Shown here: one piece after another, positions 51,677 to 60,342 of the stretch
Numbering within the stretch: position 1 is the first letter of the stretch
Layout: the number at the start of each line of letters is the position of its first letter
From: Actinokineospora enzanensis DSM 44649
GTDB taxonomy: Bacteria; Actinomycetota; Actinomycetes; Mycobacteriales; Pseudonocardiaceae
DNA length: 64,000 nucleotides
NCBI RefSeq assembly: GCF_000374445.1
Contig: NZ_KB894415.1
Coordinates: forward strand, 105,874 to 169,873
Direction of reading: 5' to 3'
Position numbers and translations under genes: made by a program
Notes under the pieces: model-generated
The model's database searches: none
The model's input: only the letters and a program-made list of their open reading frames with translations
Told to the model about the DNA's origin: nothing

Positions 51677-52663
51677 ATGACCTGGCAAGAAGAATTAAGG
51701 CAACTGGACGCCGACCTGGCCGCAGGCAGGCTGTCCTCCGACGACTACCGGGTCCGGCGGGACGCGGTGCTGGCCAAGGCGGCGGGTGGCGATCCGGGCA
51801 CCCCGGCGCTGCTGCAGCCGGTCACTCCCCAGCCCGCCCCGGTCGCCACCCAGCAGATCACCCCGCCGCCCGCGATCGGCCAGTCGCCCGGGTTGCAGAC
51901 GCAGCAGGTGGTGACCCAGCAGGTCGTGCCGCCGCAGCCTGCCCAGCCGCAGCCGGTCGCCCAGACTCCGCAGGCTCAGCCGACCTCGCCGACCGCGCCT
52001 CCGGCACAGCCCGCCCAGGCTCAGCCGACCCCGACCGAGCCGGGGCAGGCCACGCAGGTCACCGGTGGTCCGTTCCCGCCCGCGTTCCGCTGGAAGGACG
52101 ACACTCCGGCGGTCGAGGCGACCAGCATCATCCCGCCGATCACCGACGACACCCCGCGCCCGGCCGAGCTGGGCGTGGACCGGACGCAGGCGGTGCGCCG
52201 CGACGACCAGCCGGAACGCACCCAGGTCGTGCGCAACGCCGCGCAGATGGGGCAGGGCGCCGAGCAGTCCGAGCGCACCCAGGTGGTGACCGACAGCCAG
52301 CTGCGGGCGGTGGTCTCCGGCGGCTACCCGGCCCAGCCACAGCTCCAACCCCAACCGCAACAGCCGCCGCAGCCGCGGCCGGTGCCGAGCGGGTGGAACC
52401 AGCCGCAGGTGGAGAGCGCGCCGCCGTGGTGGCAGGCCGAGGACCCGGTGCCCGAGCTGGGGAACGCGAGCTGGCACCAGGGGTCGGAGCTGTTCACCTC
52501 GCCGCAGAAGTCCGCCGGGCGCGGCAAGATCGTGCTGTGGATCGTGCTGGCGGTGTTGGTGCTGGCAGGAGTGGCGGCGGGCGCGTTCTTCCTGGGCAAG
52601 AGCGTCGGTGAGAAGCGGAGCTCCGCGGCGGCCTCGACCGTCGTGCACGTCCGCACGTTGTAG
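51677..52663 (+). CDS. Gln/Pro-rich membrane protein with N-terminal SHOCT-like module (paralogue 2)
   Basis: A 328-residue protein. The start, MTWQEELRQLDADLAAGRLS and SDDYRVRRDAVLAKA, parallels the preceding gene. A long low-complexity region rich in Gln, Pro and Thr follows (about residues 45-250) with two short repeats of the form ERTQVV. A single transmembrane helix (KIVLWIVLAVLVLAGVAAGA) sits near the C-terminus, leaving about 20 residues outside. The mainly cytoplasmic, disordered layout suggests a scaffold or signalling role; no known function. ATG at 51677 preferred over the GTG at 51662 because GAAGGG is well spaced. Confidence 0.8.
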   Translation: MTWQEELRQLDADLAAGRLSSDDYRVRRDAVLAKAAGGDPGTPALLQPVTPQPAPVATQQITPPPAIGQSPGLQTQQVVTQQVVPPQPAQPQPVAQTPQAQPTSPTAPPAQPAQAQPTPTEPGQATQVTGGPFPPAFRWKDDTPAVEATSIIPPITDDTPRPAELGVDRTQAVRRDDQPERTQVVRNAAQMGQGAEQSERTQVVTDSQLRAVVSGGYPAQPQLQPQPQQPPQPRPVPSGWNQPQVESAPPWWQAEDPVPELGNASWHQGSELFTSPQKSAGRGKIVLWIVLAVLVLAGVAAGAFFLGKSVGEKRSSAAASTVVHVRTL

Positions 52664-52693
52664 ACGTCACGGCGGTCAGACTCTTCCCAGTTG

Positions 52694-52709
52694 TTCGTCG
52701 TAAGACGAA
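52694..52709. promoter_or_regulatory. Inverted-repeat candidate operator before the drug exporter
   Basis: TTCGTCGTAAGACGAA is a perfect 6-bp inverted repeat with spacer GTAA, ending 9 bases before the start of the MFS gene. It resembles a TetR-type operator in size and position. No regulator gene is adjacent. Confidence 0.5.
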
Positions 52710-52718
52710 ACTAGCGGG

Positions 52719-54113
52719 GTGCGGAACAACCAAGCGGTCACCTTGGCCACGCTCCTGCTCGCCGTCCTGATGTTCCCGATCACGCTCACCGGCGCCTCGA
52801 TCGCCCTGCCCGAGATCCGGGACGCGCTGCACGGCGATCTCGCCTCGGTGCAGTGGGTGGTCAACGCCTACAACACGACCTTCGCCGGGTTCATGCTCGC
52901 CGCGGGCGGCCTGGCCGACACCATCGGCAGGCGCCGGGTGTTCGCCGCCGGGACCACGATCTTCGCGGTGGGCGGCCTGCTCAGCGCGGTCGCGCCGAAC
53001 CTGCCGCTGCTCGACGTGCTGCGCGGTGTCGCCGGGGTGGGCGCGTCGGCCGCGGCCACGGCCGCCATCGCGATCATGGCCGGCGCGTTCGAGGGAGCGG
53101 CTCGCACCCGGGCGTTCAGCCTGTTCGGCACGACGATCGGGTTCGGCCTGGCGTTCGGCCCGTCGGTGTCCAGCCTGTTGATGGAGGCACTGGGCTGGCA
53201 GGCGGTGTTCTGGTTGCCCGCGGCGGTCGGCGTCGCCGCGTTGCTGCTGGTTCCGACGCTGCCGGAGTCACGCAACCCGGAGGCGGCTGGCGTGGACTGG
53301 CCGGGCACGATCACCTTCACCACCGGGTTGCTGCTGCTCATCACCGGTTTCATCGAGGGCCCGGCGCTGGGCTGGGCACACCCGCTGGTGCTCGGCGGCT
53401 TCATCGGCGCGGTCCTGCTGCTAGTCGGGTTCGTGCTGGTGGAGCGGCGGGTGGCGCACCCGATGTTCGACTTCGAGCTGCTCCGCGCCCCCGGCTTCCT
53501 GGCGGCCGCGATGGCGGCGGCCACGTTCGTGATGGTGATGGTTCCGCTGCTGGTCTACCTGCCGTCCTACTTCACCGCCGTGATGGGGCAGACCGCCCCG
53601 GAGGCGGGCGTGACGCTGATCTTCATGACCGCCCCGGTCCTGGTGTTGCCGCTGGTCGCGGGCGTGTTGGCACGTCGGGTCGCGGCGAGCAGCTTGCTGC
53701 TGGTCGCGCTGGTGCTGCTCGGTCTCGGCGCGCTCTGGCTGACCACGATCGACGCGGACAGCACCACGCTGTCGCTGGCCGGACCGCTGCTCACCATCGG
53801 GCTCGCCATCGGCCTGTCGACCGGGCTGGTGGACAACATGGCGCTGGCCAACGCGGGACCGGGCCGCGCCGGGACCGCCTCCGGCATGTTCGGCACCTCG
53901 CGGCTGGCGTTCGAGACGATCGCCATCGCGGTGATCGGGTCGATCGTGGCGAGCGGTACCGACGGCGCGCTCGCCGGGCCCGGCTACACCGGGTCGCTGC
54001 GGCTGTCGCTGGTGCTGCTGGCCGTCGTCGTGGCCGGGGTGGTGGTCGCGTTCACCGTCCTCACCCGCCGCCGGGTCCGGCCAGCCGCCGCGCTGAGCGA
54101 GCTGGCCGCCTGA
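52719..54113 (+). CDS. MFS drug transporter, DHA2 (EmrB/QacA-like)
   Basis: A 464-residue exporter with about 14 hydrophobic segments. Landmarks are the first helix (LLLAVLMFPITLTGASIALP), QWVVNAYNTTFAGFMLAAGG and the motif-A-like GLADTIGRRRVF. Substrates of this branch are drugs, dyes or peptides; none can be assigned. The GTG start at 52719 is the one that gives the standard N-terminus; the ribosome site is weak. A palindromic site in the leader suggests repression by an unlinked regulator. Confidence 0.92.
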   Translation: MRNNQAVTLATLLLAVLMFPITLTGASIALPEIRDALHGDLASVQWVVNAYNTTFAGFMLAAGGLADTIGRRRVFAAGTTIFAVGGLLSAVAPNLPLLDVLRGVAGVGASAAATAAIAIMAGAFEGAARTRAFSLFGTTIGFGLAFGPSVSSLLMEALGWQAVFWLPAAVGVAALLLVPTLPESRNPEAAGVDWPGTITFTTGLLLLITGFIEGPALGWAHPLVLGGFIGAVLLLVGFVLVERRVAHPMFDFELLRAPGFLAAAMAAATFVMVMVPLLVYLPSYFTAVMGQTAPEAGVTLIFMTAPVLVLPLVAGVLARRVAASSLLLVALVLLGLGALWLTTIDADSTTLSLAGPLLTIGLAIGLSTGLVDNMALANAGPGRAGTASGMFGTSRLAFETIAIAVIGSIVASGTDGALAGPGYTGSLRLSLVLLAVVVAGVVVAFTVLTRRRVRPAAALSELAA

Positions 54114-54419
54114 GGACAACTGTTGTCCCCACCTGTGGATAACTTCGCAACCGAAGGGGACCTCCGAGCCGCCCGGATATCACCCGGATGGGGTGTGGAT
54201 GGTTGGACATCCGAGCGTTCGCGGGCTAAGAAACGCCCAGCTCGGAGCACATGCTGTGGTCGCGCGGACGTACCAACGGACGATGTGGGGTCCACCCGGG
54301 GCGGAGGATGCGCTGTCCACACCTGTGGACAACTCCGGAAGTTATCCACAGGAGTTATCCACAGTGTGCACAGGTGTTCGAATGGCTCGATTCGAGCCTG
54401 GGTATGGACCTGTGGACAA
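54111..54419. other. Cluster of DnaA boxes
   Basis: Five perfect boxes are present: TTATCCACA at 54342-54350 (+), 54355-54363 (+) and 54134-54142 (-); TTGTCCACA at 54324-54332 (-) and 54411-54419 (-). One-mismatch copies occur at 54111-54119 (-), 54123-54131 (+) and 54313-54321 (+). A perfect 7+7 inverted repeat (GGACAAC-T-GTTGTCC, 54114-54128) joins two of these. No gene is seen between the stop at 54113 and the start at 54463. The chromosome's oriC genes are absent, so this may titrate DnaA or be a regulatory or relic origin. Confidence 0.8.
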
Positions 54420-54462
54420 CTTGTGGGTGAACAGCCGCCCGGATAGCCGCTAGGTTGGCTGG

Positions 54463-56232
54463 GTGTTCACCACCAGGCCCGAGCTAGTGGGCACCCACGG
54501 CATGGTCGCGTCCACCCACTGGCTCGCCTCGGCGGCCGGGATGGCGGTGCTGGAGGACGGCGGCAACGCGTTCGACGCCGCGGTGGCCACAGGCTTCGTG
54601 CTCCAGGTGGTGGAGCCGCACCTGAACGGGCCGGGCGGCGAGGTGCCCGCGGTGTTCGCCACCGCGGGCGATCCGACCCCGCGCGTGCTGTGCGGCCAGG
54701 GCGTCGCGCCCGCCGGGGCGACCGTGGCGCACTACCGAGATCTGGGACTGGACCTGGTGCCCGGCAGCGGTCTGCTGGCCACGACCATCCCCGGCGCGTG
54801 GGACGGCTGGCTGCTCCTGCTGCGCGACCACGGCACCAAACGCCTGCACGACGTGCTGTCCTACGCCATCGGCTACGCCCGGTCCGGCTTCCCGCTGTCC
54901 GCACGGGTCCCGGCGGTGATCGACACCGTGCGGCAGCTGTTCACCGACCACTGGCCCACCTCCGGCGCGCAGTGGTTCGGCGCCACCGGCGAGCGGTTCG
55001 CCAACCCGGCACTGGCCGACACCTGGGAGCGGCTGCTGGCCGAGGCCACCGGCCCGACCCGGGAGGCCGAGATCGACGCCGCCCGGCGCGCCTGGTCGCA
55101 GGGGTTCGTCGCGGCGGCCGTGGACGCCTTCTGCCGGACGCCGGTCCGCGACGACTCCGGCCGGGACCACGCGGGCGTGCTCACCGGCCAGGACATGGCC
55201 ATCTGGTCGGCGAGCTACGAGCCTGCCGTGACCGCCGATTTCGGTGCGTGGACCCTGGCCAAGTGCGGCGCCTGGACGCAGGGCCCGGTGCTGTTGCAGC
55301 AGCTGCGCCTGCTGGCCGACCGCCCACTGTCCTATGTGGACGGACTGGCCAGCGCGGACACCGTGCACTGGGCCCTGGAGGCGACCAAGCTGGCCTTCGC
55401 CGACCGCGAGGCCTGGTACGGCGACTCCGGCGATAGCGGCGATAGCACAGTCCCGCTCGACACCCTGCTCTCCCGCGAGTATGCGGCCCAGCGCGCCCGG
55501 CTCATCGGCGACACGGCCTCGTTCGAGTTACGCCCCGGCTCCCCCGACGGCCGCGCCCCGCGCCTGCCCGCGACCCTGTACTCGCCGGTCAAGGCCACCC
55601 CGCGCACCGGGGCGATCGGCGAGCCCACGGTCCGCGCGGATGGCACCACCCGGGGCGACACCGTGCACATCGACGTAGTCGACCGCTGGGGAAACCTGGT
55701 CTCGGCCACCCCGTCCGGCGGCTGGTTGCAGTCCAGCCCCACGATCCCCGAACTCGGCTTCTGCCTGGGCAGCCGCGCGCAGATGTTCTGGCTGGAGGAC
55801 GGGCTACCCAACTCGCTGGCCCCGGGCAAGCGCCCGCGGATCACCCTGAGCCCGAGCCTGGCCCTGCGCGATGGCACGCCCACGCTGGCGTTCGGCACCC
55901 CCGGCGGCGACGGCCAGGACCAGTGGCAGCTGTGCTTCTGGCTGGCGCACACCGTCGGCGGCCTGAACCTCCAGGCCGCGATCGACGCCCCAGCCTGGCA
56001 CTCCAACGCGGTGCCCAGCTCGTTCTACCCGCGCACCTTCGTGCCGGGCGAGGCGCACGTCGAGTCCCGGCTGGGTGAGCGGACGCTGGCCGAGTTGCGC
56101 GACCGCGGCCACCTGGTGGTCGACACCGGCCCCTGGTCGCTGGGCAGGCTCTCCGCGGTGTCGCGTCGGGACGGGCTGCTGCGCGCGGCCGCCAACCCGC
56201 GCGGCATGCAGGGCTACGCGGTCGGCCGCTGA
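54463..56232 (+). CDS. Gamma-glutamyltransferase family protein
   Basis: A 589-residue member of the Ntn-hydrolase gamma-glutamyltransferase family. The N-terminal part has GMVASTHWLASAAGMAVLED and NAFDAAVATGFVLQVVEPHL, then NGPGGE; the autocatalytic cleavage site and nucleophile is Thr400 in GDTVHIDVVDRWGN. No signal peptide is seen, so it is probably cytoplasmic, unlike classical GGT. GDSGDSGDS at about 320-328 is a small internal repeat. It may process gamma-glutamyl compounds or cephalosporin-like substrates; specificity unknown. The start, GTG 54463, lies just past the DnaA-box cluster. Confidence 0.88.
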   Translation: MFTTRPELVGTHGMVASTHWLASAAGMAVLEDGGNAFDAAVATGFVLQVVEPHLNGPGGEVPAVFATAGDPTPRVLCGQGVAPAGATVAHYRDLGLDLVPGSGLLATTIPGAWDGWLLLLRDHGTKRLHDVLSYAIGYARSGFPLSARVPAVIDTVRQLFTDHWPTSGAQWFGATGERFANPALADTWERLLAEATGPTREAEIDAARRAWSQGFVAAAVDAFCRTPVRDDSGRDHAGVLTGQDMAIWSASYEPAVTADFGAWTLAKCGAWTQGPVLLQQLRLLADRPLSYVDGLASADTVHWALEATKLAFADREAWYGDSGDSGDSTVPLDTLLSREYAAQRARLIGDTASFELRPGSPDGRAPRLPATLYSPVKATPRTGAIGEPTVRADGTTRGDTVHIDVVDRWGNLVSATPSGGWLQSSPTIPELGFCLGSRAQMFWLEDGLPNSLAPGKRPRITLSPSLALRDGTPTLAFGTPGGDGQDQWQLCFWLAHTVGGLNLQAAIDAPAWHSNAVPSSFYPRTFVPGEAHVESRLGERTLAELRDRGHLVVDTGPWSLGRLSAVSRRDGLLRAAANPRGMQGYAVGR

Positions 56233-56233
56233 C

Positions 56234-56767
56234 TCACGCCATGGCGGCGAGCTTGGTGGTGGTGTTCCAGTTCCGGACCGTCGCCGCGATCTTCCACTTG
56301 CGTTCGAGGAACGGCCCGAGGAACGGCGGCTTGCTGAGCCCGTCCGGGCACCACTGGTAGATCACCCGGTCGCCGACCCGGATGTTGTCCGGATCGACCG
56401 TGACCGGGTCGTGCTCGGCGGCCAACGCCGGATCCGGCTCGGTGGCCAGGAACGCGATGGCGAACTTGGAGCCGTTGTCCGCGATGTCGGCCAGCGGGTT
56501 GGCCGCGACCACCGCGCGCATCTCGTCGCCGGTCCGGATCAGGCAGCGGGTGGTCAGCCCCAGCTCGGCCGCCAAGGCCGCCTCGATGGTCGACTCAAGC
56601 TCGGCGGGATCGACCTCGGGCGCGGTGAACACGGCGTTGCCGCTCTGCAGCAGGGTGCGCACGTCGCCGCAGCCGAGGCCGGTCAGCACCGCGCGCAGGT
56701 CGGCCATGGCGATCTTGGCCCGGCCGCCGACGTTGACCCCGCGCAGCAGGGCGATGTAGGAGGTCAC
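56234..56767 (-). CDS. DUF1697 family protein
   Basis: A 177-residue protein of DUF1697. It begins SYIALLRGVNVGGRAKIAMA, has LRAVLTGLGCGDVRTLLQSG followed by NAVF, and ends with the Trp-rich ERKWKIAATVRNWNTTTKLA. These match the family throughout; the function is unknown. It converges on the gamma-glutamyltransferase gene with a single base between the stops, and lies before an SDR gene on the same strand. Confidence 0.93.
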   Translation of the reverse strand: MTSYIALLRGVNVGGRAKIAMADLRAVLTGLGCGDVRTLLQSGNAVFTAPEVDPAELESTIEAALAAELGLTTRCLIRTGDEMRAVVAANPLADIADNGSKFAIAFLATEPDPALAAEHDPVTVDPDNIRVGDRVIYQWCPDGLSKPPFLGPFLERKWKIAATVRNWNTTTKLAAMA

Positions 56768-56788
56768 GGCGTGATCCTGCCCGGCCGG

Positions 56789-57736
56789 TCAGCGCGCGGC
56801 CAGGCCGAACGACACGCCGGTCAGCTCCTCGCTGGCGTCCCAGAGCCGCTTGGCCAGCTCCCGGTCGCGGGCCGCCTCCAGCGGCTGCACGACCGTCGGG
56901 TAGCCCTTCTGTTCCCGGCGCCCGTCCGGGCCGATGAACTGGCCGCTCTCCGCGGTGGCCGCGGTGGCCGCGAACAGCTGCGGCAGCGCGCCGGTGGCGG
57001 CGTCCTGGGCCAGTACCCGGGTGGCCAGCTTGAGCATCAACTTGGCCGGGCCGGTCGGGCCGCTGGCCTGCAGGTTGGTGGCCGAGTAGCCGGGGTGCGC
57101 GAGCAGGCTCGCGAGTGCGAAGCCGCCTGCCCGCAGCCGCCGGTGCAGCTCCAGTCCGAACACCACGTTGGCCAGCTTGGACTGCGAGTAGTAGCCGGAG
57201 CGGGAGTACTTGTGCTCGCCGTGCAGGTCGTCGAAGTGCACCCGGCCGCGGCGGTGCAGGAACGAGCTGACGGTCACCACGCGCGGGTCGGTGCTCTGGG
57301 CGAGCACCTCCAGCAGCCGCCCGGTGAGCGCGAAGTGGGCCAGGTGGTTGACCGCGAACTGCAGCTCGAACCCCTGGGCGCTGAGCGTGCGCGGCGGCAT
57401 CATCACGCCCGCGTTGTTCACCAGCACGTCCACCTGGGTCACGCCCGCTGCGAACTCCGCGACACTGTCCAGGTCGGCCAGGTCGAGCAGCCGGGTCTCC
57501 ACCGATGCCTCGGGGTGCTCAGCGGTGATCCGCTCGACCGCGTCCCGCCCCTTCTCCGGGTCCCGCGCGGTGAGGATCACGTGTCCCCCGTGCGCGGCCA
57601 GCTGCCTGCAGGTCTCGAAGCCCAGGCCGCTGTTCCCGCCGGTCACGACGAAGGTCCGACCGGCCAGGTCGGGGATGTCGTCGGCGGTCCACCCGGGTGA
57701 GGCCGCCCCGGTGTCACCCTCTGGTGTCGTGCTCAT
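56789..57736 (-). CDS. SDR family oxidoreductase (retinol-dehydrogenase-like)
   Basis: A 315-residue NAD(P)-dependent dehydrogenase. The dinucleotide site is TGGNSGLGFETCR, NNAGVM is the structural motif and YYSQSK carries the catalytic Tyr and Lys. The layout fits the retinol-dehydrogenase/WW-domain-oxidoreductase-like group common in actinomycetes, whose natural substrates are unknown. The start ATG at 57736 leaves a 25-residue N-terminal extension before the Rossmann fold. It is divergent from the aldo/keto reductase gene. Confidence 0.9.
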   Translation of the reverse strand: MSTTPEGDTGAASPGWTADDIPDLAGRTFVVTGGNSGLGFETCRQLAAHGGHVILTARDPEKGRDAVERITAEHPEASVETRLLDLADLDSVAEFAAGVTQVDVLVNNAGVMMPPRTLSAQGFELQFAVNHLAHFALTGRLLEVLAQSTDPRVVTVSSFLHRRGRVHFDDLHGEHKYSRSGYYSQSKLANVVFGLELHRRLRAGGFALASLLAHPGYSATNLQASGPTGPAKLMLKLATRVLAQDAATGALPQLFAATAATAESGQFIGPDGRREQKGYPTVVQPLEAARDRELAKRLWDASEELTGVSFGLAAR

Positions 57737-57862
57737 GGGCCATAGCCTGCCCTACGGTCAACTCGCCGACCCACCACCCGGCACCGATCACCCACACCGG
57801 GGATGCCACCGGATCGTTCCGATGTCTGGATCACAGCGTGTACCCCGCCTTATCGTCACCTT

Positions 57863-58825
57863 GTGGAACTGCGGCACCTGGGCGACTCCGGACTGGTGGT
57901 CAGTGCGGTGGGCCTGGGTTGCAACAACCTGGGCAGGCCAGGCACGGCCGCCGAGTCGCTGGCGGGCTCGCGCGAGCTGGTCAGCGCCGCGCTGGCCGCC
58001 GGGGTGACCCTGTTCGACGTCGCCGACGTGTACGGGGCCCCGCGCGGGCGCAGCGAGGAGCTGCTTGGCCAGGCCCTGGCGGGGCGGCGCGACCAGGCGG
58101 TGATCGCCACCAAGTTCGGCCTGGACATGCAGGGCAGCAACGGTCCGGACTTCGGCGCCCGCGGCTCCCGCCGGTACGTGCGGCTGGCTGCCGAGGCGTC
58201 GCTGCGCAGGCTCAACACCGACTGGATCGACCTCTACCAGCTGCACCGGCCGGACCCGGGCACGCCGCTGGTGGAGACGCTGTCCGCGCTGGACGACCTG
58301 GTGCGCGACGGGCTGGTCCGCTATGCCGGGGTGTGCAACCTGGCCGCGTGGCAGATCGTCGACGTCGGCTGGACCACCCGGACCGAGCGGGTCGGGCCGA
58401 TGGTGTCCACGCAGAACCACTACTCGCTGCTGGAGCGCGCGATCGAGCGCGAGGTCATCCCGGCCGCGCAGCGGTTCGCGATGAGCGTGCTGCCGTACTT
58501 CCCGCTGGCCAACGGCCTGCTCACGGGCAAGTACGCGCGCGGCGAGGCCGCCCCCGATGGCAGCAGGCTGGCGGGCAGGCAGCGGATGCTGGCCGACGCG
58601 CCGTGGGACCGGATCGAGAAGCTGGCCGCGCTGGCCGAGGACCGCGGCGTGGACCTGACCACGCTGGCGATCGGCTGGCTGGCGTCCCGGCCCGCGGTCG
58701 GCTCGGTGATCGCGGGCGCCACCACCCCGGACCAGGTGAGCGCGAACGCCAAGGCGGCCACGTGGCGGCCGAGCGCGGACGACCTGGTGGCCATCGACGC
58801 CATCTCCCCGCCACCGCGGCGCTGA
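57863..58825 (+). CDS. Aldo/keto reductase
   Basis: A 320-residue NADPH-dependent (alpha/beta)8-barrel enzyme. LRHLGDSGLVVSAVGLGCNN is the N-terminus, FDVADVYGAPRGRSEELLG holds the catalytic Asp and Tyr, IATKFG the Lys, and DLYQLHRPDP the His. The C-terminal cofactor segment is GSVIAGATTPDQVSANAKAA. The GTG at 57863 gives the usual length. The substrate is unknown. An SDR gene follows about 70 bases downstream on the same strand. Confidence 0.93.
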   Translation: MELRHLGDSGLVVSAVGLGCNNLGRPGTAAESLAGSRELVSAALAAGVTLFDVADVYGAPRGRSEELLGQALAGRRDQAVIATKFGLDMQGSNGPDFGARGSRRYVRLAAEASLRRLNTDWIDLYQLHRPDPGTPLVETLSALDDLVRDGLVRYAGVCNLAAWQIVDVGWTTRTERVGPMVSTQNHYSLLERAIEREVIPAAQRFAMSVLPYFPLANGLLTGKYARGEAAPDGSRLAGRQRMLADAPWDRIEKLAALAEDRGVDLTTLAIGWLASRPAVGSVIAGATTPDQVSANAKAATWRPSADDLVAIDAISPPPRR

Positions 58826-58895
58826 GTCGACTGGGACACGGGGCTGAACGAGCGTTAACCTCGTGCCGACACACGGGACGGGGAAGGGAACGCAC

Positions 58896-59654
58896 ATGCA
58901 GATCGACGGGACCGCGGCCATCGTCACCGGGGGCGCCTCCGGCCTCGGCGGGGCCACCGCGCGGGCGCTGGCGGCCCAGGGCGCGGCGGTATTCGCCCTC
59001 GACCTGCCTGCCGCGGTCGAGCAGGCCCCGGCCGTCGACGGGGTCACCTACCTGGGCACCGATGTCACCGACCCGGCCCAGGTCGAGGCTTCGGTGGCGA
59101 CCGCTGCGGCCAGCGGGAAGCCGCTGCGGGTCGTGGTGAACTGCGCGGGCATCGGCCCGTCGGCGCGCATCCTGTCCCGCAAGGGGCCGCACGACCTCGG
59201 GCTGTTCCGCAAGGTCGTCGAGGTCAACCTGATCGGCACGTTCAACGTGGTCACGCTGGCCGCCATCGAGATGGCCAAGGCCGAGCCGCTGGACAACGAC
59301 CAGCGCGGTGTGATCATCAACACCGCCTCGATCGCCGCGTTCGACGGCCAGATCGGGCAGGCCGCCTACGCCGCGTCCAAGGGCGGGGTGGTCGGCCTGA
59401 CCCTGCCAGCCGCCCGCGACCTGGCCGGTTCCGGCATCCGGGTGCTGACCATCGCGCCGGGGATCATCGACACCCCGATGCTGGCCACGGTCAGCGACGA
59501 GTTCCGGGCCGGTCTGGCCGAGGGCGTCCCATTCCCCAAGCGACTGGGCAAGCCAGAGGAGTACGCCCGCCTGGCCCTGTCGATCATCGACCAGGACTAC
59601 CTGAACGGCGAGGTCATCCGCTTGGACGGCGCCCTCCGCATGGCGCCCCGCTGA
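58896..59654 (+). CDS. SDR dehydrogenase, type-2 3-hydroxyacyl-CoA dehydrogenase-like
   Basis: A 252-residue oxidoreductase. The cofactor site is VTGGASGLGGATARALAAQG; NCAGIG, NTASIAAFDGQIGQAAYAAS and YAASKGGVVG supply the structural and catalytic motifs (Tyr and Lys). The C-terminal IAPGIIDTPMLATVSDEFRA and YLNGEVIRLDGALRM resemble HSD17B10-type enzymes that act on 3-hydroxyacyl-CoA or steroids. GGGGAAGGG precedes the ATG at 58896. A strong terminator follows. Confidence 0.92.
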   Translation: MQIDGTAAIVTGGASGLGGATARALAAQGAAVFALDLPAAVEQAPAVDGVTYLGTDVTDPAQVEASVATAAASGKPLRVVVNCAGIGPSARILSRKGPHDLGLFRKVVEVNLIGTFNVVTLAAIEMAKAEPLDNDQRGVIINTASIAAFDGQIGQAAYAASKGGVVGLTLPAARDLAGSGIRVLTIAPGIIDTPMLATVSDEFRAGLAEGVPFPKRLGKPEEYARLALSIIDQDYLNGEVIRLDGALRMAPR

Positions 59655-59676
59655 GAGCACGGCGGAATAGGTCCTC

Positions 59677-59709
59677 GGGGGAGGCCCGTCCCGACGACGG
59701 GCCTCCCCC
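59677..59709. terminator. Bidirectional hairpin terminator
   Basis: A perfect 14-bp stem, 59677-59690 with 59696-59709, and a 5-base loop (CCGAC). It lies between the stops of the convergent SDR and MBL-fold genes. Confidence 0.8.
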
Positions 59710-59715
59710 TCCGGA

Positions 59716-60342
59716 TCAATGACCGCGGGCGATCCACTCGTCCAGGTGCGGTGCCTCGGCACCGATGGAGGTGGAGTCGCCGTGGCCGGTGTGCACCACG
59801 GTGTCCGGCGGCAGGGTCAACAGGCGCTCGCGGATCGAGTCGATGATCGTCGGGAAGTCGCTGAACGACCGGCCGGTCGCCCCCGGGCCGCCCGCGAACA
59901 GCGTGTCGCCGGTGAACACCGCCTTCAGCTGCGGCGCGTACAGCGACACCGCGCCCGGCGCGTGCCCCGGCGTGTGCAGCACCTGCAGGAACGTGCCTGC
60001 CACCTCGAACTGCTGGCCGTCGTGCAGCGGCTCGAAGTCGGCGTCCGGGTAGACCTGCCGCCACAGCTCGTCGTCGGCCGGGTGCAGGTACACCAGCGCG
60101 TCGGTGGCGGTGGCCAGGTCCTCGGCGGCGTTGATGTGGTCGTCGTGCGCGTGCGTGCAGACGATCGCGACCACCCGCCGGTCGTCGACCGCGGCGAGGA
60201 TCTCGTCCGGGTCGTGCGCGGCGTCGATGATCAGGACCTCGTCGTCGTCACCGATCAGCCAGACGTTGTTGTCCACTTCCCAGGTGCCGCCGTCCAGGCT
60301 GAACGTGCCGGAGGTGACCACGTGGTCGGCGCGGGCGCCCAT
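59716..60342 (-). CDS. MBL-fold metallohydrolase, partner of MscR
   Basis: A 208-residue metallo-beta-lactamase-fold hydrolase. The metal site is THAHDDH, with further ligands in HTPGHAPG, FTGDTLF and HTGHGDST. Its start overlaps the mscR stop by one base (TGATG). In mycobacteria the homologous gene (Rv2260) also follows mscR (Rv2259). The likely task is hydrolysis of S-formylmycothiol, the product of MscR, to formate and mycothiol; this is inferred from the family and operon. Confidence 0.9.
   Translation of the reverse strand: MGARADHVVTSGTFSLDGGTWEVDNNVWLIGDDDEVLIIDAAHDPDEILAAVDDRRVVAIVCTHAHDDHINAAEDLATATDALVYLHPADDELWRQVYPDADFEPLHDGQQFEVAGTFLQVLHTPGHAPGAVSLYAPQLKAVFTGDTLFAGGPGATGRSFSDFPTIIDSIRERLLTLPPDTVVHTGHGDSTSIGAEAPHLDEWIARGH

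Noticed and set aside
54111..54419. Chromosomal oriC
   Set aside because: DnaA boxes are present, but dnaA, dnaN, recF and rpmH are not beside it and no AT-rich unwinding region is evident, so a normal actinobacterial oriC is not supported.
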